64,000 bases of DNA from Virgisporangium aurantiacum (GCF_016863635.1 NZ_BOPG01000063.1:1-64000), one strand, 5' to 3'. Positions 42,269-50,811 are shown, counted from the stretch's first letter. The notes: generated from the sequence alone by a model not told the origin. Translations and numbers: made by a program.

Positions 42269-43440
42269 GCTGTCTTCTCCAGGAACTCTTGGATGATCGG
42301 CGTCTGGCGCGCCTCTTCCAACAGGAAGCAGTCGTGGCCGTACGGCGCCTCGATCAGGTGGTACTCGACCGGCTTGCCGAGTGTACGCAGCGCGTCCTCG
42401 ATCTCCTCGGACGCGGCGGGCGGGTAGAGCCAGTCGGAGCTGAACGCGATGAGCAGCGTGCGGGCCTCGATCCGGGCGAGGGCCGTTTCGAGCGACCCGC
42501 CGTACTGGCGCCCGAGGTCGAAGTAGGTCAGCGCGCGCGACAGGTACAGGTACGTGTTGGCGTCGAACCGTTTGACGAACGAGTCGGCCTGGTGGCGCAG
42601 GTAGTTCTCGACCTCGAACTCCGGTTCGGTGATGGTGTACCGGATGTCGTCGGCGAACTGCAGCCGCCGGCCGAACTTGTCGTCGAGCGCCGGCCCCGAC
42701 AGGTACGTGATGTGGCCCACCATCCGGCCCACGCCCATGCCACCGTCGGGTTTCCGACCCGTGCCGTAGTAGTGGCCGCCCTGCCACGCGGGGTCGCGCA
42801 TGATGGCGTCGCGCGCGATCGCGTTCCACGCCACGCCCTGCGGGTGGAGGGCGTGCGTGCTGGCGATCACCACGATCGAGTCGACCCGATCGGGGTACAG
42901 GATCGCCCATTCGAGCGCCTGCATCCCGCCGAGCGATCCGCCGGCCACCACGGCGAGCCGGTCGATGCCGAGTTCGTCCAGGAACGCGCGCTGTGTACGC
43001 ACCATGTCGGCGACGGTGAGGACCGGAAAGTCCGACCCGTACGGCTTTCCGGTGGCGGGGTCGATCGACGACGGGCCGGTGGTTCCCTTGCAACCGCCGA
43101 GCAGATTGGTCGAGATGACGTGATACCGGTCGGTGTCGAACGCCTTTCCGGGACCGATCATCCCGTCCCACCACCCGAGTCCGCGGCCGGCCGTGCCGTC
43201 GCGGTCCTCCGCGGCGAAGCCGTCGCGGGTGCTCTCCTCGGGGGGAACGGCCGACACACCGGCCGCGTGCGCGTCACCGCTCAGCGCGTGACACACAAGG
43301 ATGACATTGTCGCGCGCCGGCGCCAGCGTGCCGTATGTCTCATAGGCGATACGGATATGGCCCAGTTCCCGGTTACAGTCCAGCCTGACCGGTACGGGAA
43401 GATCGAGATACCGCGTCTCGACCGTGCCCACTGAGTCCAT
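42265..43440 (-). CDS. metX: Homoserine O-acetyltransferase, 391 aa
   Basis: Alpha/beta-hydrolase acyltransferase that activates homoserine with acetyl-CoA. Nucleophile Ser in VVAGGSLGGMQALEWA (~167); catalytic Asp in AFSSDWLYPP and His in YGHDCFLLE; lid region DPAWQGGHYYGTGRKPDGGMGVGRMVGHITY. It starts the metX-metY-CoA-binding operon. Its promoter region, shared with the divergent osmC gene, carries the palindrome CTACC-acccc-GGTAG. Confidence 0.95.
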   Translation of the reverse strand: MDSVGTVETRYLDLPVPVRLDCNRELGHIRIAYETYGTLAPARDNVILVCHALSGDAHAAGVSAVPPEESTRDGFAAEDRDGTAGRGLGWWDGMIGPGKAFDTDRYHVISTNLLGGCKGTTGPSSIDPATGKPYGSDFPVLTVADMVRTQRAFLDELGIDRLAVVAGGSLGGMQALEWAILYPDRVDSIVVIASTHALHPQGVAWNAIARDAIMRDPAWQGGHYYGTGRKPDGGMGVGRMVGHITYLSGPALDDKFGRRLQFADDIRYTITEPEFEVENYLRHQADSFVKRFDANTYLYLSRALTYFDLGRQYGGSLETALARIEARTLLIAFSSDWLYPPAASEEIEDALRTLGKPVEYHLIEAPYGHDCFLLEEARQTPIIQEFLEKTA

Positions 43441-43468
43441 TTCCGTTTCCGTTCTTCCGATGTATTGT

Positions 43469-43483
43469 CTACCACCCCGGTAG
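43469..43483. promoter_or_regulatory. Candidate sulfur-regulon operator between metX and osmC
   Basis: CTACC-acccc-GGTAG lies in the divergent promoter region of 80 bp; a further GGGTAG half site follows at 43493. The placement between sulfur-metabolism genes suggests a shared operator. No cognate regulator is in the window. Confidence 0.45.
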
Positions 43484-43520
43484 GTTTACGGGGGTAGTGA
43501 TGAAAGGTGAGGCGCAGCAT

Positions 43521-44072
43521 ATGACCACTTCCACCGACAACGGTGTCAACGTTCAGGCACTGCTCGAAGCCCGCGAGGTGCTGAAGGGCGCTCCCGAGGC
43601 GGCCCAGTTCACGTGGCGCGCCGAGTCGAAGTGGCAGAACGGTGTTCACAGCACCACGAAGGTACAGAAGTTCTTCGGCCTCGGCGCGGAGCAGACCCAC
43701 AAGGCCGAGCACACGTTCGACGCCGACCACCCCGAGATCTTCGCCGCCACCGACAACGACATCACCCCGATCGAGTACCTCCTCGTCGGTCTCGCCTCCT
43801 GCCTCACCGCCGGTGTGGCGTCGGTCGCGCAGAACCGGGGCATCCAGTTGCGCTCGGTCGAGGCGAGCCTGGAGGGTCACCACGACATCCGCGGCATCCT
43901 CGGTGCCGACAGCGACGTCCGCAACGGTTTCAACGACATCAAGGTGACGTTCCACATCGACGCCGACGCGTCGAAGCAGGAGATCGAGGCGATCGTCGCC
44001 CAGTCGCAGAAGCGCTCGGCCGTCTTCGACGCGCTCACCAACCCGACGGACGTCACGGTCGAAGTTGCCTGA
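43521..44072 (+). CDS. OsmC-family peroxiredoxin-like protein, 183 aa
   Basis: OsmC/Ohr fold: DITPIEYLLVGLASCLTAGVASVAQNRGIQLRSVEASLEG contains the active-site Cys in ASCLT (~residue 94). The second redox Cys of canonical Ohr/OsmC is not present in this segment, so it may act with a partner thiol. Likely reduces organic hydroperoxides or acts on reactive sulfur. ATG 43521 follows AGGTGAGG; upstream ATG 43500 is possible. Co-transcribed with the flavin monooxygenase, whose TTG start overlaps its stop. Confidence 0.88.
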   Translation: MTTSTDNGVNVQALLEAREVLKGAPEAAQFTWRAESKWQNGVHSTTKVQKFFGLGAEQTHKAEHTFDADHPEIFAATDNDITPIEYLLVGLASCLTAGVASVAQNRGIQLRSVEASLEGHHDIRGILGADSDVRNGFNDIKVTFHIDADASKQEIEAIVAQSQKRSAVFDALTNPTDVTVEVA

Positions 44073-45279
44073 GCGGTTCACCACGGTTGTCATCGGGGCC
44101 GGTCATGCCGGGCTCGCGGCCAGTCATTTCCTCACGGCGCGGTCGATCGACCACGTCGTGCTCGAACGCGGCGAGGTCGCGAACTCGTGGCGGACCGAGC
44201 GCTGGGACTCCCTGCGCCTGCTGACGCCCAACTGGCAGTCCCGCCTGCCCGGGTACGGCTACGACGGCGGTGACCCCGACGGCTACATGACGATGGGCGA
44301 AGTGATCGAGTTCATCGACCGCTTCGCCCTCGTCACGGCCGCGCCGGTGCGCACCGGGACGACGGTCACGTCGGTCCGTCGCACCGACGACGGCTATCTC
44401 GTCACCACCGATAGCGGTGAGATCCGCTGCCGGACCGTGGTGATCGCCAGCGGCGCCTGCAACACGCCGGTGGTGCCGCCGCTGAGCGCCGGCGTACCCG
44501 CGGACGTCGAGCAGGTGACCCCGTTCGACTACCGCGGGCCCGACAAGCTCGCCGACGGCGGCGTCCTCGTCGTCGGCGGCTCGGCGACCGGCGTGCAACT
44601 GGCGCACGAACTGCGGCAGTCCGGCCGGCCGGTGACGCTGTCGATCGGCGAGCACGTCCGGATGCCGCGCACGTACCGCGGTCGCGACGTGCTGTGGTGG
44701 ATGGACGCGTCCGGCGTCTGGGACCAGCGCTACGACGAGGTCGACGACCTCGACCGGGCGCGCCGGCTGCCGTCGCCGCAACTGGTCGGCACGCCCGAGC
44801 GGCGCACCCTCGACCTCAACGCCCTCATCGACGCGGGCGTCGAGCCGGTCGGCCGCTGGGCCACCGTCCGCGACGGCGAGGCCCTGTTCTCCGGCGGCCT
44901 GCGCAACCTGTTCTCGCTCGCCGACCTCAAGCTGCGGCGCCTGCTCGACACGTTCGATGCCGTTGATCCGGCCACGGACCCCGAGCGCCCGCCACCCACC
45001 CGCACGCCCGCTTCCCCGCGCTGGAAGCTCGACCTGCGCAGCGGCGAGATCCGCACGATCGTGTGGGCCACCGGTTACCGGCCCGACTACGCCTGGCTCG
45101 ACGTCCCGGTGCTCGACGCGAAGGGCCGGCTGCGCCACGACGGCGGCGTCGTCGACAGTCCCGGGCTGTACGCGCTCGGGTTGCCGGTGCTCCGCCGGCG
45201 CAAGTCCACGTTCATCCACGGCATCGAAAGCGACGCCCGCGAGGTCATCGACCACCTGGCGGCCTTCATCCGCGGTTGA
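44065..45279 (+). CDS. Flavin-containing monooxygenase-like oxidoreductase, 404 aa
   Basis: Two dinucleotide-binding motifs: VVIGAGHAGLAASHFL (FAD) at the start and GGVLVVGGSATGVQLAHEL (NADPH) at ~165; RWDSLRLLTPNWQSRLPGY and WATGYRPDYAWLD are also family blocks. It probably oxidises an S- or N-containing small molecule. TTG start inside osmC links it to the sulfur/oxidative theme. Convergent 14-bp overlap with the hydrolase gene. Confidence 0.88.
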   Translation: MPERFTTVVIGAGHAGLAASHFLTARSIDHVVLERGEVANSWRTERWDSLRLLTPNWQSRLPGYGYDGGDPDGYMTMGEVIEFIDRFALVTAAPVRTGTTVTSVRRTDDGYLVTTDSGEIRCRTVVIASGACNTPVVPPLSAGVPADVEQVTPFDYRGPDKLADGGVLVVGGSATGVQLAHELRQSGRPVTLSIGEHVRMPRTYRGRDVLWWMDASGVWDQRYDEVDDLDRARRLPSPQLVGTPERRTLDLNALIDAGVEPVGRWATVRDGEALFSGGLRNLFSLADLKLRRLLDTFDAVDPATDPERPPPTRTPASPRWKLDLRSGEIRTIVWATGYRPDYAWLDVPVLDAKGRLRHDGGVVDSPGLYALGLPVLRRRKSTFIHGIESDAREVIDHLAAFIRG

Positions 45280-46141
45280 GCAGGTCCCGGATCTCCTTCG
45301 CCACCTCGGCGGGTGCCTCCTCGGCCATGAAGTGGCCGTGGTCGACGGTCACGTGCCGCAGGTCCGGTGCCCAGGCCCGCCAGAGCGCCGCCGCGTCGAA
45401 GCCGAGCGCGGCGCCCCAGTTCTGCTGGAGCACGGTCACCGGCATCCGGAGCCGGTTGCCGGCGGCGCGGTCGGCCCGGTCGTGGTCGAGGTCGACGCCC
45501 GCCGACGCCCGGTAGTCCGCGACGATCGACGGCACCGCTTCCCGGCACGCGTCGAGGTAGGCGGCCCGGATGTCGGCGGGGAACGGACTCTTCGCCCAGA
45601 GGTCGAGGAAGTGCCCGAAGAACGCGTCGGCGCTCGCGGCGATCATCCGCTCCGGCAGCCCGGGCGGCTGCGCCATCAGGTACAGATGGAAGCCGACGGC
45701 GGCGCCGGTGCCGCGCATCACGTCCCACATGTCGAGCGTGGGCAGCACGTCGAGGGAGACCAGATGGCTGACCACGCCTGGGTGGTCCAGGGCGGTGCGG
45801 ATCGCCACCAGCGCGCCGCGGTCGTGGCCGGCCAGCGCGAACCGGTCGTGGCCGAGGGCGCGGGCCAGCGCGACGACGTCGGCGCCCATGGTGCGCTTGG
45901 CGTACGTCAGTGGGCCGGCCTCGGCGGCCTCGGCGGGCTTGTCGCTGGCGCCGTAGCCGCGCAGGTCCGGGCAGATCACGGTGTGGTCGGCCGCCAGGTC
46001 GGCGGCGACGTGCCGCCACATCAGGTGGGTCTGCGGGAAGCCGTGCAGCAGCACGACGGGACGGCCCGTCCCGCCGACGGCGGTGTGCAACGACACGCCG
46101 TCGGCGACCGGGACGCGCTGGTACTCGAATCCGGGGATCAT
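45266..46141 (-). CDS. Alpha/beta hydrolase, haloacetate-dehalogenase-like, 291 aa
   Basis: VLLHGFPQTHLMWRHVA, PDLRGYGASDKP, and the nucleophile elbow ALAGHDRGALVAIRTA with Asp instead of Ser, as in haloacetate dehalogenases and epoxide hydrolases; catalytic His in VDHGHFMAEEAP. Asp nucleophile plus GYGASDKP point to C-halogen or epoxide chemistry, but substrate is not deducible. ATG 46141 chosen as the family start. Confidence 0.88.
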   Translation of the reverse strand: MIPGFEYQRVPVADGVSLHTAVGGTGRPVVLLHGFPQTHLMWRHVAADLAADHTVICPDLRGYGASDKPAEAAEAGPLTYAKRTMGADVVALARALGHDRFALAGHDRGALVAIRTALDHPGVVSHLVSLDVLPTLDMWDVMRGTGAAVGFHLYLMAQPPGLPERMIAASADAFFGHFLDLWAKSPFPADIRAAYLDACREAVPSIVADYRASAGVDLDHDRADRAAGNRLRMPVTVLQQNWGAALGFDAAALWRAWAPDLRHVTVDHGHFMAEEAPAEVAKEIRDLLNRG

Positions 46142-46175
46142 GCGGACGAGTCTTCGTGGTGTGGATGAGCAACGG

Positions 46176-48170
46176 ATGAGCGTGACGTTCGGCGTCCTCG
46201 GTCCGGTGGTCGCGTGGAAAGGAGCGTGGGACGGCGCCGGTGACCGGATCGCGCTCAAGGGGCCGTCGCACCGGGCGGTGCTGGCGCGACTCCTGGTGGC
46301 CCGGGGCCGCGTCGTACCGGTCGGCACGCTCGTCGACGACCTGTGGGTGGCGCCGCCCGCCGGCGCGGTGGCCGCGGTGAGGACGTTCGTGGCGGCGCTG
46401 CGCCGCGCCCTGGAGCCCGACCGGCCGCGCCGGGCGCCGGCGACCGTCCTCGTCACGGAGGGGCCGGGGTACGCGCTGCGCGCCGATCCCGCCGCCGTCG
46501 ACGCCCGGCGGTTCGAACAGGCGGTGTCGGACGCCGGAGCGCTGCCACCGGCCGCCGCCCTGTCCCGCCTCGACACGGCGCTGGGCTGGTGGCGCGGCCC
46601 CGCCTACGCCGACTTCGCCGACGCGCCGTGGGCCGCCGCCGACCGGGCCCGCCTCGCCGAGTTGCGGCTGCACGCCGTCGAGCGGCGGGCCGCCGCCCGG
46701 CTCGACCTCGGCCTGGCCGCCGAGGCGGTGCCCGACCTCGACGCCCACACCGGCCGGCACCCGTGGCGCGAGGAGGGCTGGCGGCTGCTCGCCCTGGCGC
46801 TGTACCGGTCCGGCCGGCAGGGCGAGGCGCTCGCCGTGCTGCGCCGGGCCCGGCTGCTGCTGGTCGACCAGCTCGGGGTCGATCCCGGACCGGCGCTGCG
46901 CCGGCTGGAGACGGACATCCTGCACCAGACCGGCGATCTCGACACTCCGGCGGCACGCGTCTGGGCGGAGGCCGCCTCGACCTACGACCGGCTCGTCGCG
47001 GGCGGTTCCCGGACCCGGCTGGAGTCGACGGTCGGGCTGCTGCGCGACCTCGCGATGACCGGCGGCGGCGGGCTGGCGGCGGCCCGCGAGCAGCGGACGG
47101 CGTCCATCGAGGCGGCCGAGCAGCTCGGCGATCCGCTGCTGACCGCCCGGGTGATCGGCGGCTACGACGTCCCCGCGCTCTGGCCGCGGTCCGACGATCC
47201 GGCCCGCGCCGCCGCCGTGGTCGCCGCCACCGAGCGGACCCTGGCCGCGCTCCCGCCGGGCGACCACGAGACGACGCGGACCCTGGCCGCGCTCCCGTCG
47301 GGCGACCACGAGGCGACGCGGGCCCTGGCCGGGCTCCCGTCCGGCGACCACGAGGCGACACGGGCCCGCCTGCTGGCCACGATCGCCGTCGAGTCGCGGG
47401 GCACGGGCGCACCGCGTCCCCTCGAAGCCGCGCGCGAAGCGGAAGCGATCGCGCGGCGCCTGGACGACCCGGCGCTGCTCGCCTTCGCCCTCAACGGCGC
47501 GTTCATGCAGGCGTGCCGCGGCACCGGCACCGCACCGCGACGCGCGGCCATCGGCACGGAACTGGTCGACCTCGCCGGGCGGCACGGGCTTGTCAGCTTC
47601 CAGGTGCTCGGCCACCTGGTGCGGATGCAGGCCCGCAGCGGGCTCGCCGACTTCGCCGCCGCCGACCGCGACGCCGCGGCCGCCGAGGACCTGGCCGCCC
47701 GGCACGAACGGCCGCTGGTCGGCGTCTTCACCGCGTGGTACCGGGTGCTCCGCCTGGCCGTGGCGGAGTCGGCACCGCTCCCGGTGGTCGAACGCGCCTA
47801 CCGGGCGGCGGCGACGCTGCTCGACGACGCGGGAATGCCCGGCCTGAGCGACGGCCTCCTCCCGCTGGCGCTGCGGTGCCTGCGGGTGTGGCGCGACGCA
47901 CCCGACGACGGCGCCGACTGCGGGCCGTACGAACCGTGGGCCCGGCCCGCTCCGGCGACGCTGGCCACGCTCCCCGACCCGCCCGCCGGGCTGTTCACCG
48001 AGGCGCTGTGGTGCCTGGTCGGGCGCGCCGCCCTCGCCGCCGGCGACCGGGCGACGGTGGCGCGCGCCCGGGTGGCCCTGACCCCGGCCGCGGGCGAGTG
48101 GGCCGGCGCCGGCAGCGCCCTGCTGACCGTCGGGCCGGTCGCCGACCACCTCCGTCGGCTCGGTCGGTGA
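46176..48170 (+). CDS. SARP-type regulator with BTAD domain, 664 aa
   Basis: N-terminal OmpR-type winged helix (SVTFGVLGPVVAW, LVARGRVVPVGTLVDDLWV), then the bacterial transcriptional activation domain (~110-250: RRFEQAVSDAGALPP, LRRARLLLVDQLGVDPGPALRRLE), then a helical TPR-like C-terminus. It lacks the NB-ARC ATPase of AfsR. A 42-bp tandem repeat in the C-terminal half is described separately. SARPs activate secondary-metabolite clusters, but no such cluster is in the window. Start ATG 46176. Confidence 0.9.
   Translation: MSVTFGVLGPVVAWKGAWDGAGDRIALKGPSHRAVLARLLVARGRVVPVGTLVDDLWVAPPAGAVAAVRTFVAALRRALEPDRPRRAPATVLVTEGPGYALRADPAAVDARRFEQAVSDAGALPPAAALSRLDTALGWWRGPAYADFADAPWAAADRARLAELRLHAVERRAAARLDLGLAAEAVPDLDAHTGRHPWREEGWRLLALALYRSGRQGEALAVLRRARLLLVDQLGVDPGPALRRLETDILHQTGDLDTPAARVWAEAASTYDRLVAGGSRTRLESTVGLLRDLAMTGGGGLAAAREQRTASIEAAEQLGDPLLTARVIGGYDVPALWPRSDDPARAAAVVAATERTLAALPPGDHETTRTLAALPSGDHEATRALAGLPSGDHEATRARLLATIAVESRGTGAPRPLEAAREAEAIARRLDDPALLAFALNGAFMQACRGTGTAPRRAAIGTELVDLAGRHGLVSFQVLGHLVRMQARSGLADFAAADRDAAAAEDLAARHERPLVGVFTAWYRVLRLAVAESAPLPVVERAYRAAATLLDDAGMPGLSDGLLPLALRCLRVWRDAPDDGADCGPYEPWARPAPATLATLPDPPAGLFTEALWCLVGRAALAAGDRATVARARVALTPAAGEWAGAGSALLTVGPVADHLRRLGR
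47232..47357 (+). repeat. Three tandem 42-bp units in the SARP gene
   Basis: Three consecutive 42-bp units encode T-[E/R]-T-L-A-A-L-P-[P/S]-G-D-H-E-[T/A], in frame, with a few substitutions between copies. Number of copies is likely variable between strains. It lies in the linker between helical repeats. Confidence 0.85.
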
Positions 48171-48229
48171 GCGGTCGCCGCCACACTGGAGGTCCGCGCC
48201 GACCGGCGGGGGCGTCCACTTCCGGATCC

Positions 48230-48267
48230 GGGAGACAACGGTTTGCCGGCACCGACCTTTGTCTCCC
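48230..48267. repeat. GGGAGACAA palindrome, copy 2
   Basis: Same arms and same 38-bp core length as copy 1 at 11506-11543 (GGGAGACAA ... TTGTCTCCC), in the 184-bp gap after the SARP gene. The 3' flanks of both copies are also alike (CGCCACCCG versus GGCCATCCG). The rest of the gap holds nothing I can identify. Confidence 0.7.
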
Positions 48268-48354
48268 ACAAACGGCCATCCGGCATGCGACCGCGCATCG
48301 CTCGTGCCCGCCCAGATCCGGCGCGGCCGACGCATGAATGGTGGAGGCGGTTCG

Positions 48355-48678
48355 TCACCGGCCGGTGATGCCGTGGCGGCGCGCGATGTCCTCCACGGCG
48401 TCCTTGGCCTCCTTGAGGCCGACACCGGTTCGCTCCCGGTAGATCTTGATTGCCTGGATCTTGTTGCCCGCCACCAGGTGCGCGACGACGTCGACCGCCT
48501 CAGGTTCCGGCTCGGTCACGCCGAGGTGGTCCATGACGAGCTGAAGCCGGCGGTCGATCTCGGTCAATCGCCTCTCGATGCCGCGATTGCGGCCGCCGAG
48601 CATCTGGGGGCCTGACATCAAACCCACGAGGAACACGAGGGCGAGGAGGATCGGGATCCAGACAACGAAAGCGTTCAC
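48355..48678 (-). CDS. Membrane-anchored protein with ribosomal-L7/L12-like C-terminal domain, 107 aa
   Basis: N-terminal helix FVVWIPILLALVFLVGLM, a coiled-coil (GIERRLTEIDRRLQLVMDHL), and a C-terminal GNKIQAIKIYRERTGVGLKEAKDAVEDIARRHG that matches the bL12 C-terminal domain. Such L12-tail membrane proteins occur in actinobacteria with unknown function; ribosome contact at the membrane is a possible role. GTG 48678 assumed. Confidence 0.8.
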   Translation of the reverse strand: MNAFVVWIPILLALVFLVGLMSGPQMLGGRNRGIERRLTEIDRRLQLVMDHLGVTEPEPEAVDVVAHLVAGNKIQAIKIYRERTGVGLKEAKDAVEDIARRHGITGR

Positions 48679-48765
48679 ACCACGCACAGTACGGAAATCC
48701 AACAAGGCCGATCCCTCGCCGAACCGGGAACCGGTCGACGTGACCGCGGCGCGTAGCGTCTCCGC

Positions 48766-49242
48766 ATGACCTATGTCGACCCGGCGCTCTGGTACGAGCA
48801 GTTGGCCACCTTCTACGGCGCCGCGAGCGGTCTGATCACCGACCCGGCCGGGCGGATCCTGATGGTCAAGCCGAACTACCGGGACGGCTGGTCGCTGCCG
48901 GGCGGCGTCCTCGAGCACGACGAGCGGCCGGAGGTCGGCTGCGCCCGCGAGGTGCTGGAGGAGGTCGGGCTCGCCGTGCGGCCCGGCCGGCTGCTCGTCC
49001 TCGACTGGGTGCCGGCGGGCGACGGCCGGCCGCGCCCGTTCGCGTCGTTCCTCTTCGACTGCGGCACGGTCGCCGCGGGCACGCCGATCCGGCTGCAGAT
49101 CGAGGAGCTCGACGAGTACCGGTTCGTCGAGCCGGCGGAGGCCGACGGCCTGTTCCCCGCCTGGGCGACCGGCCGGCTGGCCGCCGCGCTCGCCGCCCGG
49201 CGCGACGGCGGCACCGTCTACCTGCCGATGTTCCGGTCCTAG
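48766..49242 (+). CDS. Nudix hydrolase, 158 aa
   Basis: Nudix box GGVLEHDERPEVGCAREVLEEVGL (residues ~45-68) with core REVLEEVG. It is preceded by ILMVKPNYRDGWSLPGG, the usual 8-oxo-dGTP/ADP-ribose-type lead. Cytoplasmic. TAGCGT ends 6 nt before the ATG (leaderless). Confidence 0.92.
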   Translation: MTYVDPALWYEQLATFYGAASGLITDPAGRILMVKPNYRDGWSLPGGVLEHDERPEVGCAREVLEEVGLAVRPGRLLVLDWVPAGDGRPRPFASFLFDCGTVAAGTPIRLQIEELDEYRFVEPAEADGLFPAWATGRLAAALAARRDGGTVYLPMFRS

Positions 49243-49264
49243 CCACCGGTCCCAGCCCGGAAAC

Positions 49265-50740
49265 GTGGCACGGCGGAATCCTCAGGCGGGTTCGCCGCCG
49301 GACGAGTTCGTAGGCATGCCGCGTCGACCAGCGTCCCCGGTGACGGGTCGTAAGCACGGTCCCGTGGCGGGGATGCGACGGATCGCGGTCGCGGTGCTGT
49401 GCCTCTTCGGCGCCATCGTCGTGGTCTCCCAGCCGACCCTGACCAGCGCGTTCAGCCTGACCGGGCTCGGCTGCCTCGCCGCGCTGGCGGCGCTCTGGTT
49501 CGTCGGGTACCGGCGCGAACGGTTCCCACCGGTCCTGCTTCCGGTCGAGGTGACGCTGCTCGCCGTGGCGTGCTTCATGCTGCTCGACGACACCGTGGGC
49601 TCGTTGGCCGCGATCGCGCTGATGCTGCGGTGCACCTACGGCGGCTGGCGCGGTGGGCTGGCGGCCGCGGTCGCGTACCTCGTGGCGGTCACGATCGGTG
49701 ACAACGTGGGCGGGCCGCAGGACGACCAGCTCGCCGTGGCGGTTTCCGGGCTGCTCTGGCGCGACCTGCCGAACTTCCTCGTGTTCGGCGGCATCGGGAT
49801 CGGGCTGTCGGCCGTCCTGCGCGGCCACGAACGGAACGTGGCACGCGACCAGGTGATGCTCGCCGCCGGCGTCCGGCTGCTCGCCGCCACGACGCGCGAC
49901 GAGATCGACCGCACGGTGCGCGAGGCCGCCACCGACCTGCTGGCCGACACCGGCGCGCGGGCCGACCCGCCGGAGCACACGACGCTGACCGCCGAGAGCC
50001 GGGACCGCCTGAACGCCGGCCACCCGGTCCGGCTCAGCCCGGCCGAGCGGGCGGCCGCCGACCTGCCCGCCGGTGCGGCCGAAGCGGTGCTTCTCGACCT
50101 CGCCGGGCGCCCGGTACTGCTGATCACCAGCCGCCGGCGCCTCCCCGCGGCGGCGATGAGCCGGCTCGCCTCGCTGACCACCACCGCCGTCCTCGCCGCG
50201 CGCGGGCTGGAGCTCCGGGAGCAGCTGCGCGAGCAGGCCTACACCGATGCCCTCACCGGTCTCGCCAACCGCGCGAGGTTCGGCGAGGTGCTGGCCGCCG
50301 CCGTGCTGGACACCCGGCGCACCGGGCGACCGGCGGCGCTCCTCCTGCTGGATCTCGACGGCTTCAAGCCGGTGAACGACCGGCTCGGGCACGCCGCCGG
50401 TGACCGGTTGCTGCAGGTGGTCGCCCACCGGCTGCGCGCCGTGGTGCCGGCCGGGTCGACGGTCGCCCGGCTCGGCGGTGACGAGTTCGTCGTCCTATTG
50501 ACGCCGGAGGTCGGCGCCGATCGGGCCGGCGTGATCGCCGGCCGGGTGGTCGACGCGATCGGCGCGCCCACCGACCTCACCGGCGTTCCGGTGACCGTCG
50601 GATGCAGCGTCGGCCTCGCGTTCACCGCGCCCGACGGGACCGGCGAAGCCGTCCTCGCCGACGCCGACCGGGCGATGTACCGGGCGAAGGCCGCCGGTCG
50701 CAACCGCGTCGAGGTCGAAACCGCGATGGTGGCGCATTGA
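49265..50740 (+). CDS. Membrane-bound diguanylate cyclase (GGDEF), 491 aa
   Basis: About five to six N-terminal helices (residues 35-185), a GAF-like region, and a C-terminal GGDEF domain (~325-490) with intact signature RLGGDEFVVLL and LLDLDGFKPVNDRLGHAAGDRLL. It makes c-di-GMP, likely in response to a membrane signal. No EAL domain. GTG 49265 assumed; ATG 49316 possible. Confidence 0.93.
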   Translation: MARRNPQAGSPPDEFVGMPRRPASPVTGRKHGPVAGMRRIAVAVLCLFGAIVVVSQPTLTSAFSLTGLGCLAALAALWFVGYRRERFPPVLLPVEVTLLAVACFMLLDDTVGSLAAIALMLRCTYGGWRGGLAAAVAYLVAVTIGDNVGGPQDDQLAVAVSGLLWRDLPNFLVFGGIGIGLSAVLRGHERNVARDQVMLAAGVRLLAATTRDEIDRTVREAATDLLADTGARADPPEHTTLTAESRDRLNAGHPVRLSPAERAAADLPAGAAEAVLLDLAGRPVLLITSRRRLPAAAMSRLASLTTTAVLAARGLELREQLREQAYTDALTGLANRARFGEVLAAAVLDTRRTGRPAALLLLDLDGFKPVNDRLGHAAGDRLLQVVAHRLRAVVPAGSTVARLGGDEFVVLLTPEVGADRAGVIAGRVVDAIGAPTDLTGVPVTVGCSVGLAFTAPDGTGEAVLADADRAMYRAKAAGRNRVEVETAMVAH

Positions 50741-50750
50741 TCCCACCGCC

Positions 50751-50776
50751 TACCTGCCGAGGTTAACCGGCAGGTA
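50751..50776. promoter_or_regulatory. Perfect 9-bp inverted repeat upstream of the FAD dehydrogenase
   Basis: TACCTGCCG and CGGCAGGTA flank an 8-bp AT-richer centre, 10 bp after the GGDEF stop and 35 bp before the next start. Spacing fits a TetR-type operator or a short terminator. No adjacent regulator. Confidence 0.5.
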
Positions 50777-50811
50777 ACTTAAGGCACCCGCAGGAGAAGG
50801 AGGGGTGCCCG

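Noticed and set aside
43446..43495. McbR-type or SAM-riboswitch regulation of metX
   Set aside because: The TAGAC-N6-GTCTA pattern is absent and the leader is too short for a riboswitch; only the CTACC/GGTAG palindrome is visible.
46176..48170. Biosynthetic gene cluster around the SARP regulator
   Set aside because: No PKS, NRPS, terpene or RiPP genes nearby; the flanks are a hydrolase and small housekeeping-like genes.
48171..48354. Small gene in the gap after the SARP gene
   Set aside because: No frame has a ribosome site; the gap is explained by the GGGAGACAA palindrome.
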